Part shown: positions 1 through 6,599 of the stretch, piece by piece | How the letters are laid out: each line of letters opens with the position of its first letter | How positions within the stretch are numbered: the first letter of the stretch is position 1 | DNA from: Bacteroidia bacterium | GTDB taxonomy: Bacteria; Bacteroidota; Bacteroidia; Bacteroidales; Azobacteroidaceae | Direction of reading: 5' to 3' | Assembly: GCA_025996895.1 (NCBI GenBank) | Contig: BNTW01000029.1 | Location: forward strand, 1 to 29,130 | DNA length: 29,130 nt | Program-made: the position numbers and the translations under genes | The notes under the pieces: generated by a model | What the model saw: the letters and a program-made list of their open reading frames with translations, nothing else | What the model was told of the DNA's origin: nothing | The model's database searches: none

Positions 1-42
1 CAAAATAAGTATTTACCTTTGAATTTTAACACTCAGGCGAAT

Positions 43-873
43 ATGTCTTTTATAAAAATCACTGAACAGGCTTCGTTGTACGACGATTTGGAGAAAAAAT
101 CGATTAGCGAAATTTTGCGCGAAATTAACGAAGAAGATAGAAAGCCGGCTTTAGCCGTAGAAAAAGCATTTCCGCAAATCGAAGCATTGGTGACGCAACT
201 GGTAGCACGCATGAAGCAAGGCGGACGGATTTTTTATGTTGGGGCGGGAACGAGCGGGCGTTTGGGTGTGCTCGACGCTTCCGAAATACCGCCGACTTTC
301 GGTATGCCGCCGGATAGGGTGATTGGGTTAATCGCCGGCGGGGAAAAAGCACTCTGCCATCCGGTCGAAAAAGCCGAAGATGATACCCAAAAAGCGTGGG
401 AAGAACTGACCGCACACCAAATCACAACCCAAGATACGGTGATTGGCCTTGCTGCTTCGGGAACAACGCCTTATGTTGTCGGAGCATTGCATGAAGCACA
501 CAAGCACGGCATTTTGACTGCCGCTATTTCAAGTAATCCCGAATCGCCATTAAGCCAAGAAGCCGATATCGCTATTGAACTCGTTGTAGGCCCGGAATAT
601 GTAACCGGAAGCTCGCGTATGAAATCGGGGACGGCTCAAAAAATGGTTTTAAATATGATTACTACCGCCACCATGATACAGTTGGGGCGCGTGAAAGGCA
701 ATCGTATGGTCAATATGCAACTGTCGAATGCCAAATTGGTGGATAGAGGAACGCGTATGATTATACAAGAATTGGGCTTGGAATATACCCAAGCCCAACA
801 CCTTTTATTGTTGCACGGCTCTGTGAAAAAAGCGATAGACGCTTACCGCGCTCCGTTAAACGGAACGTTATGA
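43..873 (+). CDS. murQ: N-acetylmuramic acid 6-phosphate etherase MurQ
   Basis: Cytoplasmic lyase of peptidoglycan recycling. It cleaves the D-lactyl ether of MurNAc-6-phosphate to give GlcNAc-6-phosphate and D-lactate. The 276-residue product is one SIS domain. The sugar-phosphate loop GAGTSGRLG lies at residues 68-76, and the family signature GPEYVTGSSRMKSGTAQK at 183-200. E81 (in ASEIPPTFG) and E112 (in VEKAEDD) match the two catalytic glutamates known in E. coli MurQ. I chose the ATG at 43 because homology begins with SFIKITEQ. A TTG at 19 in the same frame would add eight unconserved residues, and the frame is open to the window edge. The gene converges on the DUF1573 gene, and the two stop codons overlap by 6 bp (868-873). 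Its own promoter is outside the window. Confidence 0.96.
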   Translation: MSFIKITEQASLYDDLEKKSISEILREINEEDRKPALAVEKAFPQIEALVTQLVARMKQGGRIFYVGAGTSGRLGVLDASEIPPTFGMPPDRVIGLIAGGEKALCHPVEKAEDDTQKAWEELTAHQITTQDTVIGLAASGTTPYVVGALHEAHKHGILTAAISSNPESPLSQEADIAIELVVGPEYVTGSSRMKSGTAQKMVLNMITTATMIQLGRVKGNRMVNMQLSNAKLVDRGTRMIIQELGLEYTQAQHLLLLHGSVKKAIDAYRAPLNGTL

Positions 874-1278
874 TTCCACTACTCCTTTAATCTTTACCAC
901 AATCCGGTCAGGATCTCCGTCGGTTGTGATGGTAACGGTCTTTTCAAACGGGCCGGGACGGCCTTTCGGACTGTAAGTCGCTTTCACTTCGCCGGTTTTG
1001 CCCGGAGCAATCGGTTCTTTTGTCCATTCGGGAGTAGTGCAACCGCAAGAAGCGCGCACACCGGTGATAACAATCGGGGCATTGGTGTTGTTGGTAACAA
1101 TAAATACGGTGCTGATGTTTCCACCGTCTTCACTTACCGTTCCAAAATCATGTACGGTTTTATCTACCGTCACCACTTTTTCTTTTTTTACCTCTTGTGC
1201 AATACTGTCGGGCGTATAAGCCATCACAAACAAACCTGCCAAGGCAGGGATTACTAAAAGTTTTTTTAAATTCAACAT
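868..1278 (-). CDS. Exported DUF1573 protein
   Basis: A 136-residue secreted protein. Residues 1-28 are a signal peptide (basic MLNLKK, hydrophobic core, likely cleavage after SIA). Residues 35-133 form a DUF1573 domain, an immunoglobulin-like beta fold. The family hallmarks are visible: VHDFGTV at 42-48, the strand containing VTNNTNAPIVI, and the Cys motif SCGCTTPEW around 78-86. The biochemical role of DUF1573 is unknown. In Bacteroidetes such small proteins are usually periplasmic or surface-associated. It is probably monocistronic. A candidate -7 box (complement of 1344-1351) lies in the loop of a large inverted repeat 65 bp upstream. Its 3' end overlaps the 3' end of murQ. Confidence 0.9.
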   Translation of the reverse strand: MLNLKKLLVIPALAGLFVMAYTPDSIAQEVKKEKVVTVDKTVHDFGTVSEDGGNISTVFIVTNNTNAPIVITGVRASCGCTTPEWTKEPIAPGKTGEVKATYSPKGRPGPFEKTVTITTDGDPDRIVVKIKGVVES

Positions 1279-1325
1279 AATTTTTTTATTAACTGATTAC
1301 TGACTAATTTTCTCTTTCAAATTTC

Positions 1326-1370
1326 ATAATGAATAGAATGGTGCAAAAATACGACCATTCTATTCATTAT
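1326..1370. repeat. Perfect 17-bp inverted repeat (terminator or operator)
   Basis: The arms 1326-1342 and 1354-1370 are perfectly complementary and flank an 11-nt loop. On the plus strand the right arm is followed by TTTTATTTTC, so it could terminate rightward transcription. On the minus strand, where the flanking genes lie, no T-run follows. The loop contains the complement of TATTTTTG (1344-1351), a match to the Bacteroidetes -7 box, so a regulatory role at the DUF1573 promoter is also possible. Confidence 0.6.
1344..1351 (-). promoter_or_regulatory. Candidate -7 box for the DUF1573 gene
   Basis: The minus strand reads TATTTTTG, an exact match to TAnnTTTG. It lies 65 bp upstream of the DUF1573 start codon, inside the loop of the 17-bp inverted repeat. 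I see no TTTG at the expected -33 distance, so the call is tentative. Confidence 0.35.
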
Positions 1371-1399
1371 TTTTATTTTCTCGTGTAAAAAATGTTAAA

Positions 1400-2359
1400 T
1401 CACCTTCTACCACCACTACTGCTTCTGTTGGAAGAGCCGGAACTACTTCCGGAACTCGAACTACGACTGCTCGAACTTGAGCTACTTCTCGTCACCGAAC
1501 TTCCACTCGAACCGGAGTTTGTATTTGAGCTTCCGCTCGACCGCACTTGTGTGTTTTGCTTTGTTTCCGACCGGCTGCCGGATTGTACTTGTGTATTGGT
1601 ACTTCTCGAAGAAACTTCGGTGTTTCCATTGTTTGTTTCCGAACGAACAGACTGACTATTTTGATTCAAATTCGGATTTCTGCTTACCCGCGTATTTGTT
1701 TCGGTCGAAACGGCCGTCCGTGTTGTTGTTGTTCCGGAACTTCGGCTGTCGCTTCTGCTGGTAACAGCTTCACTTTGACGAGTACGCGTTGTCGGTGCAG
1801 GTTGAGGATTCTTGTATTCCTTATTAATCCGTTCCCTTTCGCTCGAAGGCGCGCGGTTGAAACCGGCCGAACTGTTATAGCCATTGTTCCGATGGTTGGG
1901 ATCATGGTCGTAGGCGTAAGCATATCCGTGAGCATGGTTGCGACGCGGTTGGTGATAATAAACCGGACGTCCGTAATAGTCGTATCTTCCGTTATAATAT
2001 CCAAAATGGAAACGGTAATCGCGCGGAAGCCAGTAGGCATCCACCCAAAAATAGCCGCTCCGGCGATATTCCCAATAGCCCGGCACCCAGTAGGCATTTG
2101 CATAGGGGGCTAATGTCCAATAGCCTTGTACCCAAACATATTGACGATAATAATCGTCCCATGTCCAGTAACCGTCAATCCAGATATAATCCATTCCCGG
2201 CGCGGCAATCGCCGGCGTTCCGACAGCTAATACAACATTGGGAGCAAGAGGTATCTCAGCATATACGGCGACCTGAACTTGTGCTTGTGCCACTCTTTCG
2301 GTGCTGCAACTAAACAGCAGGAAAGAAAAAAGTGATAAAAATAAAAAATTCGTTTTCAT
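1400..2359 (-). CDS. YXWGXW-repeat lipoprotein with Ser-rich tail
   Basis: A 319-residue predicted lipoprotein of unknown function. The N-terminus has a hydrophobic stretch ending in a lipobox-like LLFSC, with C18 the predicted lipidated residue. Four copies of the YXWGXW-type repeat follow (WIDGYW 60-65, WVQGYW 76-81, WVPGYW 91-96, WVDAYW 105-110), spaced about 15 residues apart, then a Tyr/His/Arg-rich segment to about residue 160. The rest is low-complexity sequence rich in Ser, Arg, Thr, Asn and Gln, ending in a run of Ser with scattered Arg and Gly. That tail is probably disordered and may be over- or under-counted by slippage. YXWGXW proteins are usually found in the cell envelope. The gene has its own upstream region and no obvious partner. 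Confidence 0.85.
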   Translation of the reverse strand: MKTNFLFLSLFSFLLFSCSTERVAQAQVQVAVYAEIPLAPNVVLAVGTPAIAAPGMDYIWIDGYWTWDDYYRQYVWVQGYWTLAPYANAYWVPGYWEYRRSGYFWVDAYWLPRDYRFHFGYYNGRYDYYGRPVYYHQPRRNHAHGYAYAYDHDPNHRNNGYNSSAGFNRAPSSERERINKEYKNPQPAPTTRTRQSEAVTSRSDSRSSGTTTTRTAVSTETNTRVSRNPNLNQNSQSVRSETNNGNTEVSSRSTNTQVQSGSRSETKQNTQVRSSGSSNTNSGSSGSSVTRSSSSSSSRSSSSGSSSGSSNRSSSGGRR

Positions 2360-2478
2360 GACTGTAAAATTTAATATTGTTCAACAATCGTTTATATGTA
2401 TGACGCAAATATTGTGCAAATGTTTAATATGCAGGTATTAATAATTGTTAAATAATGGGAAAACCGTCTGCTATTGTC

Positions 2479-2486
2479 TATCTTTG
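2479..2486 (+). promoter_or_regulatory. -7 promoter box of the DUF1080 gene pair
   Basis: TATCTTTG is an exact match to the Bacteroidetes TAnnTTTG box. The expected start of transcription near 2493 lies just before the ATG at 2516, which rules out the in-frame TTG at 2474 as the translation start. There is no good TTTG at the -33 distance, so the promoter may need an activator. Confidence 0.6.
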
Positions 2487-2515
2487 AGGCAATTATTCAC
2501 TTTAAATCAGTAATC

Positions 2516-3244
2516 ATGAAAAGAAAAATTTTATTCTGGGTGTGTTTATCTGTTCTGTTTGGTCTGCCGGTTATGGCTCAAAAAAATAATACGCTGACCG
2601 ATACGGAGAAAAAAGAAGGCTGGATTTTGTTGTTCGACGGCAAAAATATGGACGGCTGGCGTCAGTGCAACAAAACCGAAATGGCTCAAAATTGGGTCAT
2701 CGATGAAGAAGCCATGAAGGTGCAGAAAGGCTCTATTCCCGGACGCGGAAATGAAGGCGATATTCTTTTCGGCGAAAAGAAATTCAAAAATTTTGTGTTG
2801 TCGGTAGATTGGAAAATTGAAACAGCCGGTAATTCGGGCATTTTTTACAACATCGTGGAATTTCCCGGACGTCCGATTTACATTGCTGCACCCGAAGTGC
2901 AGGTGCTGGACAATTGGAATGCCGGCGACAATAAATTGACCAACCATTTGGCGGGCTCGCTCTATGATATGCTGCCTGCACTTCCTTCCAACGCCAATCC
3001 GGCTTACGAATGGAACAACATCGTGATTACGGTGTATGACGGACATGTTACGCACGTGCAAAACGGTGTCTTGATTTGCGAATATACGCTTTGGACGCCC
3101 GAATGGGACGCTTTGGTACAAAAAAGCAAGTTCAAAGACTGGCCGGAATTTATAGCGGGAATTGCGAAAGAAGGTTACATCGGCCTGCAAGACCACGGCT
3201 ACGACTGCTGGTTTCGAAACATCAAAATCAAGGAATTGAAATGA
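2516..3244 (+). CDS. Exported DUF1080 protein (3-keto-disaccharide hydrolase-like)
   Basis: A 242-residue secreted protein. Residues 1-21 are a signal peptide with a cleavage site like VMA-QK. The remainder is one DUF1080 domain, a concanavalin-like beta sandwich. The recognisable blocks are WILLFDGKNMDGWR (about 35-48), the strand containing FVLSVDWKIETAGNSGIFY, and the closing GYIGLQDHGYDCWFRNIKI. Some members of this family hydrolyse 3-keto-glycosides in carbohydrate degradation; the substrate here cannot be told. The stop overlaps the next start as ATGA (3241-3244), so the two genes are translationally coupled and probably work together outside the cytoplasmic membrane. I chose ATG 2516 because the signal peptide begins there and the promoter box lies just upstream. 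Confidence 0.9.
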   Translation: MKRKILFWVCLSVLFGLPVMAQKNNTLTDTEKKEGWILLFDGKNMDGWRQCNKTEMAQNWVIDEEAMKVQKGSIPGRGNEGDILFGEKKFKNFVLSVDWKIETAGNSGIFYNIVEFPGRPIYIAAPEVQVLDNWNAGDNKLTNHLAGSLYDMLPALPSNANPAYEWNNIVITVYDGHVTHVQNGVLICEYTLWTPEWDALVQKSKFKDWPEFIAGIAKEGYIGLQDHGYDCWFRNIKIKELK

Positions 3245-4509
3245 TAAATCGACGAAATTTTTTAAGGGGAAGCCTTCTGTGGGTTTCCCTGTTTTTCTGT
3301 TTCTCTTTTTCCGCCTTTGCAGAAAAACCGAATTATCGTTTCGACGGCTCGATTTCGCGTGAAGTGCTGGAAAATTATTTAGACAGAGCCGTAACGGCCG
3401 GTTATTTTTTAGTTCCGGGAACGCCCGAAGGCTATCAGTTCCCATACCGGGAAGATGATATTCGCATGCTTCACCATATCGGGGCAAAATTTATCGGACG
3501 CGCCATTTATCGCTGGAGTGAAGAGAGCAAATTAGGCGACCCTGCCTTTCTCGATTATGCTCGAAAACTGATCGATCGCATGCACGAAGTAGATTCGGAT
3601 ATTATTTTTCAGGGTTGTTTATTTGAACACGTAAGCGCGGACGTCAATAACTTGAAAATTCCGGACTGGGTGTTTGAGGCGTTTCATTTGCCGGTAGAAG
3701 ACCGAAATTTCAGGGCGGAAGAAATGATCAAACGGATTAGTCCCGACAGTGTGATTCTGATGGGCAGTCGAGGCGGTGGTTGTCCGATGATTCAAAATTT
3801 GGAAACGAAGTTGTGGTTTTTTTTCCTGGCCAAATCGTATATCGACATCGGCTGCGAGGCGTTTCATTTGGGACAAGTGGAGTTAATCGGCAAAGATGAC
3901 CCCGACAAAACGCATTATTCCGTGATGCTGCAAATGATAAGGAATTATGCGAAAGAGCATGCCCGCCGGCATTATGTCTTGTTAGACGGTCATACACCCC
4001 AGTATGGTTTTATCAAAGACGGCGTGAGTTTGTTGGATTTCAATTCGTTTCCGCTTCGGATAAAAGAAGTCTTGAACAAACCCCTGCAAGGCGTTTTGGA
4101 AGCCGGTTATTTGGACGCGCTTTACTGCCGGAGTTTGCCTGCCATTTCGCCCAGCGGTTGGAAAGCCGAGTCGATGCCGTATCTGGTCGAATTTGATAAT
4201 TTCGGGATCCGGCGCGAGCCTCCCGTTGGCACGCCTAACCTGAAAGACCATTTTTGCTGGGGTTACGACGAGGTTACGTGGTTGTCTGTTCAAGAAGAAG
4301 CATACCGCAACAATTGGCTACGATATGCTTTCCACTGGTTGCGAAAAACCGACCCGAACGGACATCTCCAATTCTGCGTGATCCGGATGATTTCCGGGCC
4401 TACGGCTACTCTAACGCTTCGATCGTATTTTGCCAATACAAAAAGTGAAAGTTGTCCGGTCGGGTTTTCTCAAGAAGAAACAATCAAAGAACTTTGGAAT
4501 TTTCAATAG
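3241..4509 (+). CDS. Exported protein of unknown function with Tat-like signal
   Basis: A 422-residue protein whose family I cannot name. The start is the ATG overlapping the DUF1080 stop (ATGA). A much longer reading frame extends back inside the DUF1080 gene but is not needed. The N-terminus NRRNFLRGS plus a hydrophobic core ending near AFA (residue 27) resembles a twin-arginine export signal. The mature part looks like a globular alpha/beta enzyme, with conserved-looking blocks such as GAKFIGRAIYRW, DIIFQGCLFEH, CEAFHLGQVELIG, HYVLLDGHTPQ, DGVSLLDFNSFPLRI and YLVEFDNFG. Alternating strands ending in acidic or His residues suggest a TIM-barrel glycosidase-like fold, but this is inference. 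Coupling to a DUF1080 protein suggests a role in modifying or degrading a carbohydrate. Confidence 0.85.
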   Translation: MINRRNFLRGSLLWVSLFFCFSFSAFAEKPNYRFDGSISREVLENYLDRAVTAGYFLVPGTPEGYQFPYREDDIRMLHHIGAKFIGRAIYRWSEESKLGDPAFLDYARKLIDRMHEVDSDIIFQGCLFEHVSADVNNLKIPDWVFEAFHLPVEDRNFRAEEMIKRISPDSVILMGSRGGGCPMIQNLETKLWFFFLAKSYIDIGCEAFHLGQVELIGKDDPDKTHYSVMLQMIRNYAKEHARRHYVLLDGHTPQYGFIKDGVSLLDFNSFPLRIKEVLNKPLQGVLEAGYLDALYCRSLPAISPSGWKAESMPYLVEFDNFGIRREPPVGTPNLKDHFCWGYDEVTWLSVQEEAYRNNWLRYAFHWLRKTDPNGHLQFCVIRMISGPTATLTLRSYFANTKSESCPVGFSQEETIKELWNFQ

Positions 4510-4516
4510 CCGGTTT

Positions 4517-4636
4517 TCAATCAACGACAACGACCCATTTTCCGTCGATTAATTTTAGATGAACTCCGCCTTTGACGTGCGACATTTGACACTTTCCCAA
4601 TGATTGGATTTTCAGGTTTTTGAAATTTGGTTTCAT
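4517..4636 (-). CDS. Small 39-aa peptide with double-glycine leader pattern
   Basis: A short ORF of 39 codons with ATG at 4636 and TGA at 4517. Residues 13-24, LGKCQMSHVKGG, follow the spacing seen in double-glycine leaders of Bacteroidetes peptide precursors (L-x3-E/Q-M-x2-V-x-G-G). Cleavage after G24 would release the 15-residue VHLKLIDGKWVVVVD. The N-terminus is basic (MKPNFKNLKIQ). An exact -7 box (TATCTTTG on the minus strand, 4669-4676) would start transcription about 24 nt before the ATG, and the A-rich sequence before the ATG is normal for this phylum. No peptidase, radical-SAM enzyme or exporter lies in the window. The stop is 7 bp from the stop of the converging gene. The ORF is real in sequence; that it is expressed and processed is inference. 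Confidence 0.5.
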   Translation of the reverse strand: MKPNFKNLKIQSLGKCQMSHVKGGVHLKLIDGKWVVVVD

Positions 4637-4668
4637 ACTGATTTTGTTTTAAATTGTTAAGTACGGCA

Positions 4669-4676
4669 CAAAGATA
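4669..4676 (-). promoter_or_regulatory. -7 box of the small-peptide gene
   Basis: The minus strand reads TATCTTTG, identical to the box before the DUF1080 gene. The expected transcription start near 4660 gives a short leader before the ATG at 4636. The expected -33 region is occupied by the inverted repeat 4677-4705, with no TTTG at the standard spacing. Confidence 0.5.
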
Positions 4677-4705
4677 CGATAACCTACTCCAAAAGTAGGT
4701 TATCG
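4677..4705 (-). terminator. 12-bp perfect hairpin after tyrA
   Basis: The arms CGATAACCTACT (4677-4688) and AGTAGGTTATCG (4694-4705) pair perfectly around a 5-nt loop, 34 bp beyond the tyrA stop codon. It is the only strong hairpin at the end of the aromatic operon, so it may terminate it. On the minus strand it is not followed by a T-run but directly by the -7 box of the small-peptide gene. An operator for that gene is therefore an alternative. Confidence 0.5.
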
Positions 4706-4739
4706 AATGCTTATAAGATTGTTATCGGAATGTTATATT

Positions 4740-5513
4740 TTACTTGATTTTCTGTCGAATTTCATGTAAAAATGCTTTCATGGCTTCGGCGTCTTTCGTT
4801 TCAATGATTTTCAGCAAGTTCGCCAGCTCTTTACGGATTTGTCCCAATTGTTCGGGTGTATGCGGATTGAACAAAATCTCGGTCAAGAGATAATCGTCTT
4901 CCGACATCAGTCCGCGCGCGATGGTCATGTGTTTTTTGAACGTTGTACCGGGAGCTTCCTGCGGTTTCATTACCGAAGCAAAAACCAGCGTGGAGGCAAA
5001 CGGAATAGACAACGAATAAGCAACCGTTTCATCGTGTTCTTCAAAAGTATATTCAAAGATATTCAGTTTCAGCGAGTTGTATAAATCGCGGAAAAAGATT
5101 TTACCCATGTAGTCGGATTCCGAAATAATAATTGCATTTTCGGACGAAAGATTGTCCAAACTGGCAAACGTTGGCCCAAACATCGGGTGCGTCGAAACAA
5201 AGGGACGTCCGGTTTCCTTATAAAAATCGTACAAGCCGGTTTTTACCGAAGCAATGTCTGAAATAATGCAATTCTTGGGAACGTAGGAAAGTACTTTGCG
5301 AAATGCCTCGAGGGTGTATTGAACGGTGGCCGCATTGATTAGGATTTCGGGTTTGAAATCAGCAATTTCAGCCGGCTCACTCATGCGGACACAGTTATAC
5401 GTAAAACGCAATTTTTCGGGACGAATATCAAAAATAGCGACTTCGTGTTCAAAACTCAACACATCGGCGAAGAAAGAGCCCATTTTCCCCGCACCTAAAA
5501 TCTGAATTCTCAT
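4740..5513 (-). CDS. tyrA: Prephenate dehydrogenase TyrA
   Basis: Oxidatively decarboxylates prephenate to 4-hydroxyphenylpyruvate, the tyrosine branch of aromatic synthesis. The 257 residues start with a Rossmann fold: GAGKMG at 7-12, and D29 at the end of the second strand suggests preference for NAD. STHPMFGP (107-114) is the substrate-site motif, with H109 the probable catalytic histidine. The C-terminal half is the helical dimer domain. No ACT or chorismate mutase domain is attached; the mutase is fused to the DAHP synthase encoded just upstream. It is the last gene of the operon, starting 3 bp after the previous stop. A hairpin follows at 4677-4705. Confidence 0.94.
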   Translation of the reverse strand: MRIQILGAGKMGSFFADVLSFEHEVAIFDIRPEKLRFTYNCVRMSEPAEIADFKPEILINAATVQYTLEAFRKVLSYVPKNCIISDIASVKTGLYDFYKETGRPFVSTHPMFGPTFASLDNLSSENAIIISESDYMGKIFFRDLYNSLKLNIFEYTFEEHDETVAYSLSIPFASTLVFASVMKPQEAPGTTFKKHMTIARGLMSEDDYLLTEILFNPHTPEQLGQIRKELANLLKIIETKDAEAMKAFLHEIRQKIK

Positions 5514-5516
5514 CGT

Positions 5517-6584
5517 TTATTTATTTAAAACTTCGATTTGCTGGTGAATTGACTCCTCGTGAATGGCTTCCAACACCTCTTTCATAAACGCAGTTCCCAT
5601 GCCCATTGATTCCGCTTGCTTGATACGTTTATCCAAAATTTCGTCGTAGCGAACCGTTTGAAGTACCGGCATATTGTGCTCCTTTTTATATTGCCCGATT
5701 TCCTGTGAAACCCGCATGCGTTTGGCCAAAATCGCTAACAGTTCATCGTCGATTTGGTCGATTTGCTGGCGGAGTTCGTTCAAACTTTCCGTTGTCTGTT
5801 TCGTGTCGCGAATGACCAGCGTATTCAAAATATACGACAAAATATCCGGTGTAATCTGCTGTTCTTTGTCACTCCACGCTTTGTCGGGGTCACAATGCGA
5901 CTCAATAATCAAGCCGTCGTAGTTCAAGTCCATCGCTTGTTGCGACAACGGAGCGATTAACTCGCGTTTTCCGCCGATGTGGCTGGGATCGACCAGCAAA
6001 GGCAAGTTGGGAAGCCGGCGTTTCAGCTCAATTGGAATATGCCACTGCGGAAGATTGCGGTACAGTTTTTTATCATACGAACTGAACCCCCGATGGATAA
6101 GGCCGATTTTCGTAATTCCTGCGTTGTAAATCCGTTCAATTGCCCCTATCCACAATTCCAAATCGGGATTAACCGGATTTTTAATCAGCACCGGTCCGCT
6201 GAAACCGGTAATGCGCAAAGCGTCGGCGATTTCTTGGACGGCAAACGGATTGGCCGAAGTTCGTGCACCTATCCACAAAATATCAATTCCATGTTTAACT
6301 GCTTCAATCACATGGCTTTTCGTGGCTACTTCGGTCGAAACATACAGGCCGAGTTCCTTTTTCACCCGGTTGAGCCAAACCAGTCCTTCCGTTCCGACTC
6401 CTTCAAAACCACCTGGCTTGGTACGTGGTTTCCACACGCCTGCGCGGAAAATCCGAATATCTTTTTTAGCTAATGCCTGTGCCGTAGTAAAAACCTGTTC
6501 TTCCGTTTCCGCGCTGCAAGGGCCTGCAATGACAAGCGGCCGTTGCGCGCTAACTCCGGGCAATATAATTGATTCTAATTCCAT
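5517..6584 (-). CDS. Bifunctional DAHP synthase / chorismate mutase
   Basis: A 355-residue fusion. Residues 1-260 are a type I-beta (KDO8P-synthase-like) 3-deoxy-D-arabino-heptulosonate-7-phosphate synthase, the entry step of the shikimate pathway. GPCS (C23), GVWKPRTKPGGFEG (49-62), IGARTSANP (105-113), DPSH (H202) and IIESH (E228) carry the expected metal and PEP/phosphate sites. Residues about 265-350 are an AroQ-type chorismate mutase (SLNELRQQIDQIDDELL, then ILAKRMRVSQEIGQYK). The N-terminal regulatory domain of some I-beta enzymes is absent. In related Bacteroidales fusions the mutase domain also provides allosteric control by prephenate, and the same is likely here. The fusion supplies prephenate to its neighbours TyrA and PheA. 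Confidence 0.95.
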   Translation of the reverse strand: MELESIILPGVSAQRPLVIAGPCSAETEEQVFTTAQALAKKDIRIFRAGVWKPRTKPGGFEGVGTEGLVWLNRVKKELGLYVSTEVATKSHVIEAVKHGIDILWIGARTSANPFAVQEIADALRITGFSGPVLIKNPVNPDLELWIGAIERIYNAGITKIGLIHRGFSSYDKKLYRNLPQWHIPIELKRRLPNLPLLVDPSHIGGKRELIAPLSQQAMDLNYDGLIIESHCDPDKAWSDKEQQITPDILSYILNTLVIRDTKQTTESLNELRQQIDQIDDELLAILAKRMRVSQEIGQYKKEHNMPVLQTVRYDEILDKRIKQAESMGMGTAFMKEVLEAIHEESIHQQIEVLNK

Positions 6585-6599
6585 TTTACGTTATTTTAA

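Noticed and set aside
1547..2113. Long open frames opposite the YXWGXW gene (plus strand, up to 188 codons).
   Set aside because: They arise from the biased Ser/Arg/Thr-rich codons of the real gene. The translations are low-complexity and lack domains or a plausible start context.
2375..2387. Short palindrome ATTGTT-C-AACAAT upstream of the YXWGXW gene.
   Set aside because: Six-base A/T-rich arms are expected by chance in such an intergenic region, and no box or second copy supports a function.
3076..3240. 165-bp upstream extension of the reading frame of the Tat-signal protein.
   Set aside because: It lies wholly inside the DUF1080 gene in another frame. The ATGA overlap at 3241 followed by a signal peptide is the better start.
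2546..3487. A 313-codon minus-strand frame across the DUF1080 gene.
   Set aside because: It spans the junction of two well-supported plus-strand genes and shows no recognisable motif, so it is an antisense shadow.
4373..4448. Possible double frameshift near the end of the Tat-signal protein: another frame reads LRDPDDFRAYGYSNAS over this stretch.
   Set aside because: The original frame stays open and runs into RSYFANTKSESCPVGFSQEETIKELW, which looks like a natural C-terminus. Without an alignment I see no need for a frameshift.
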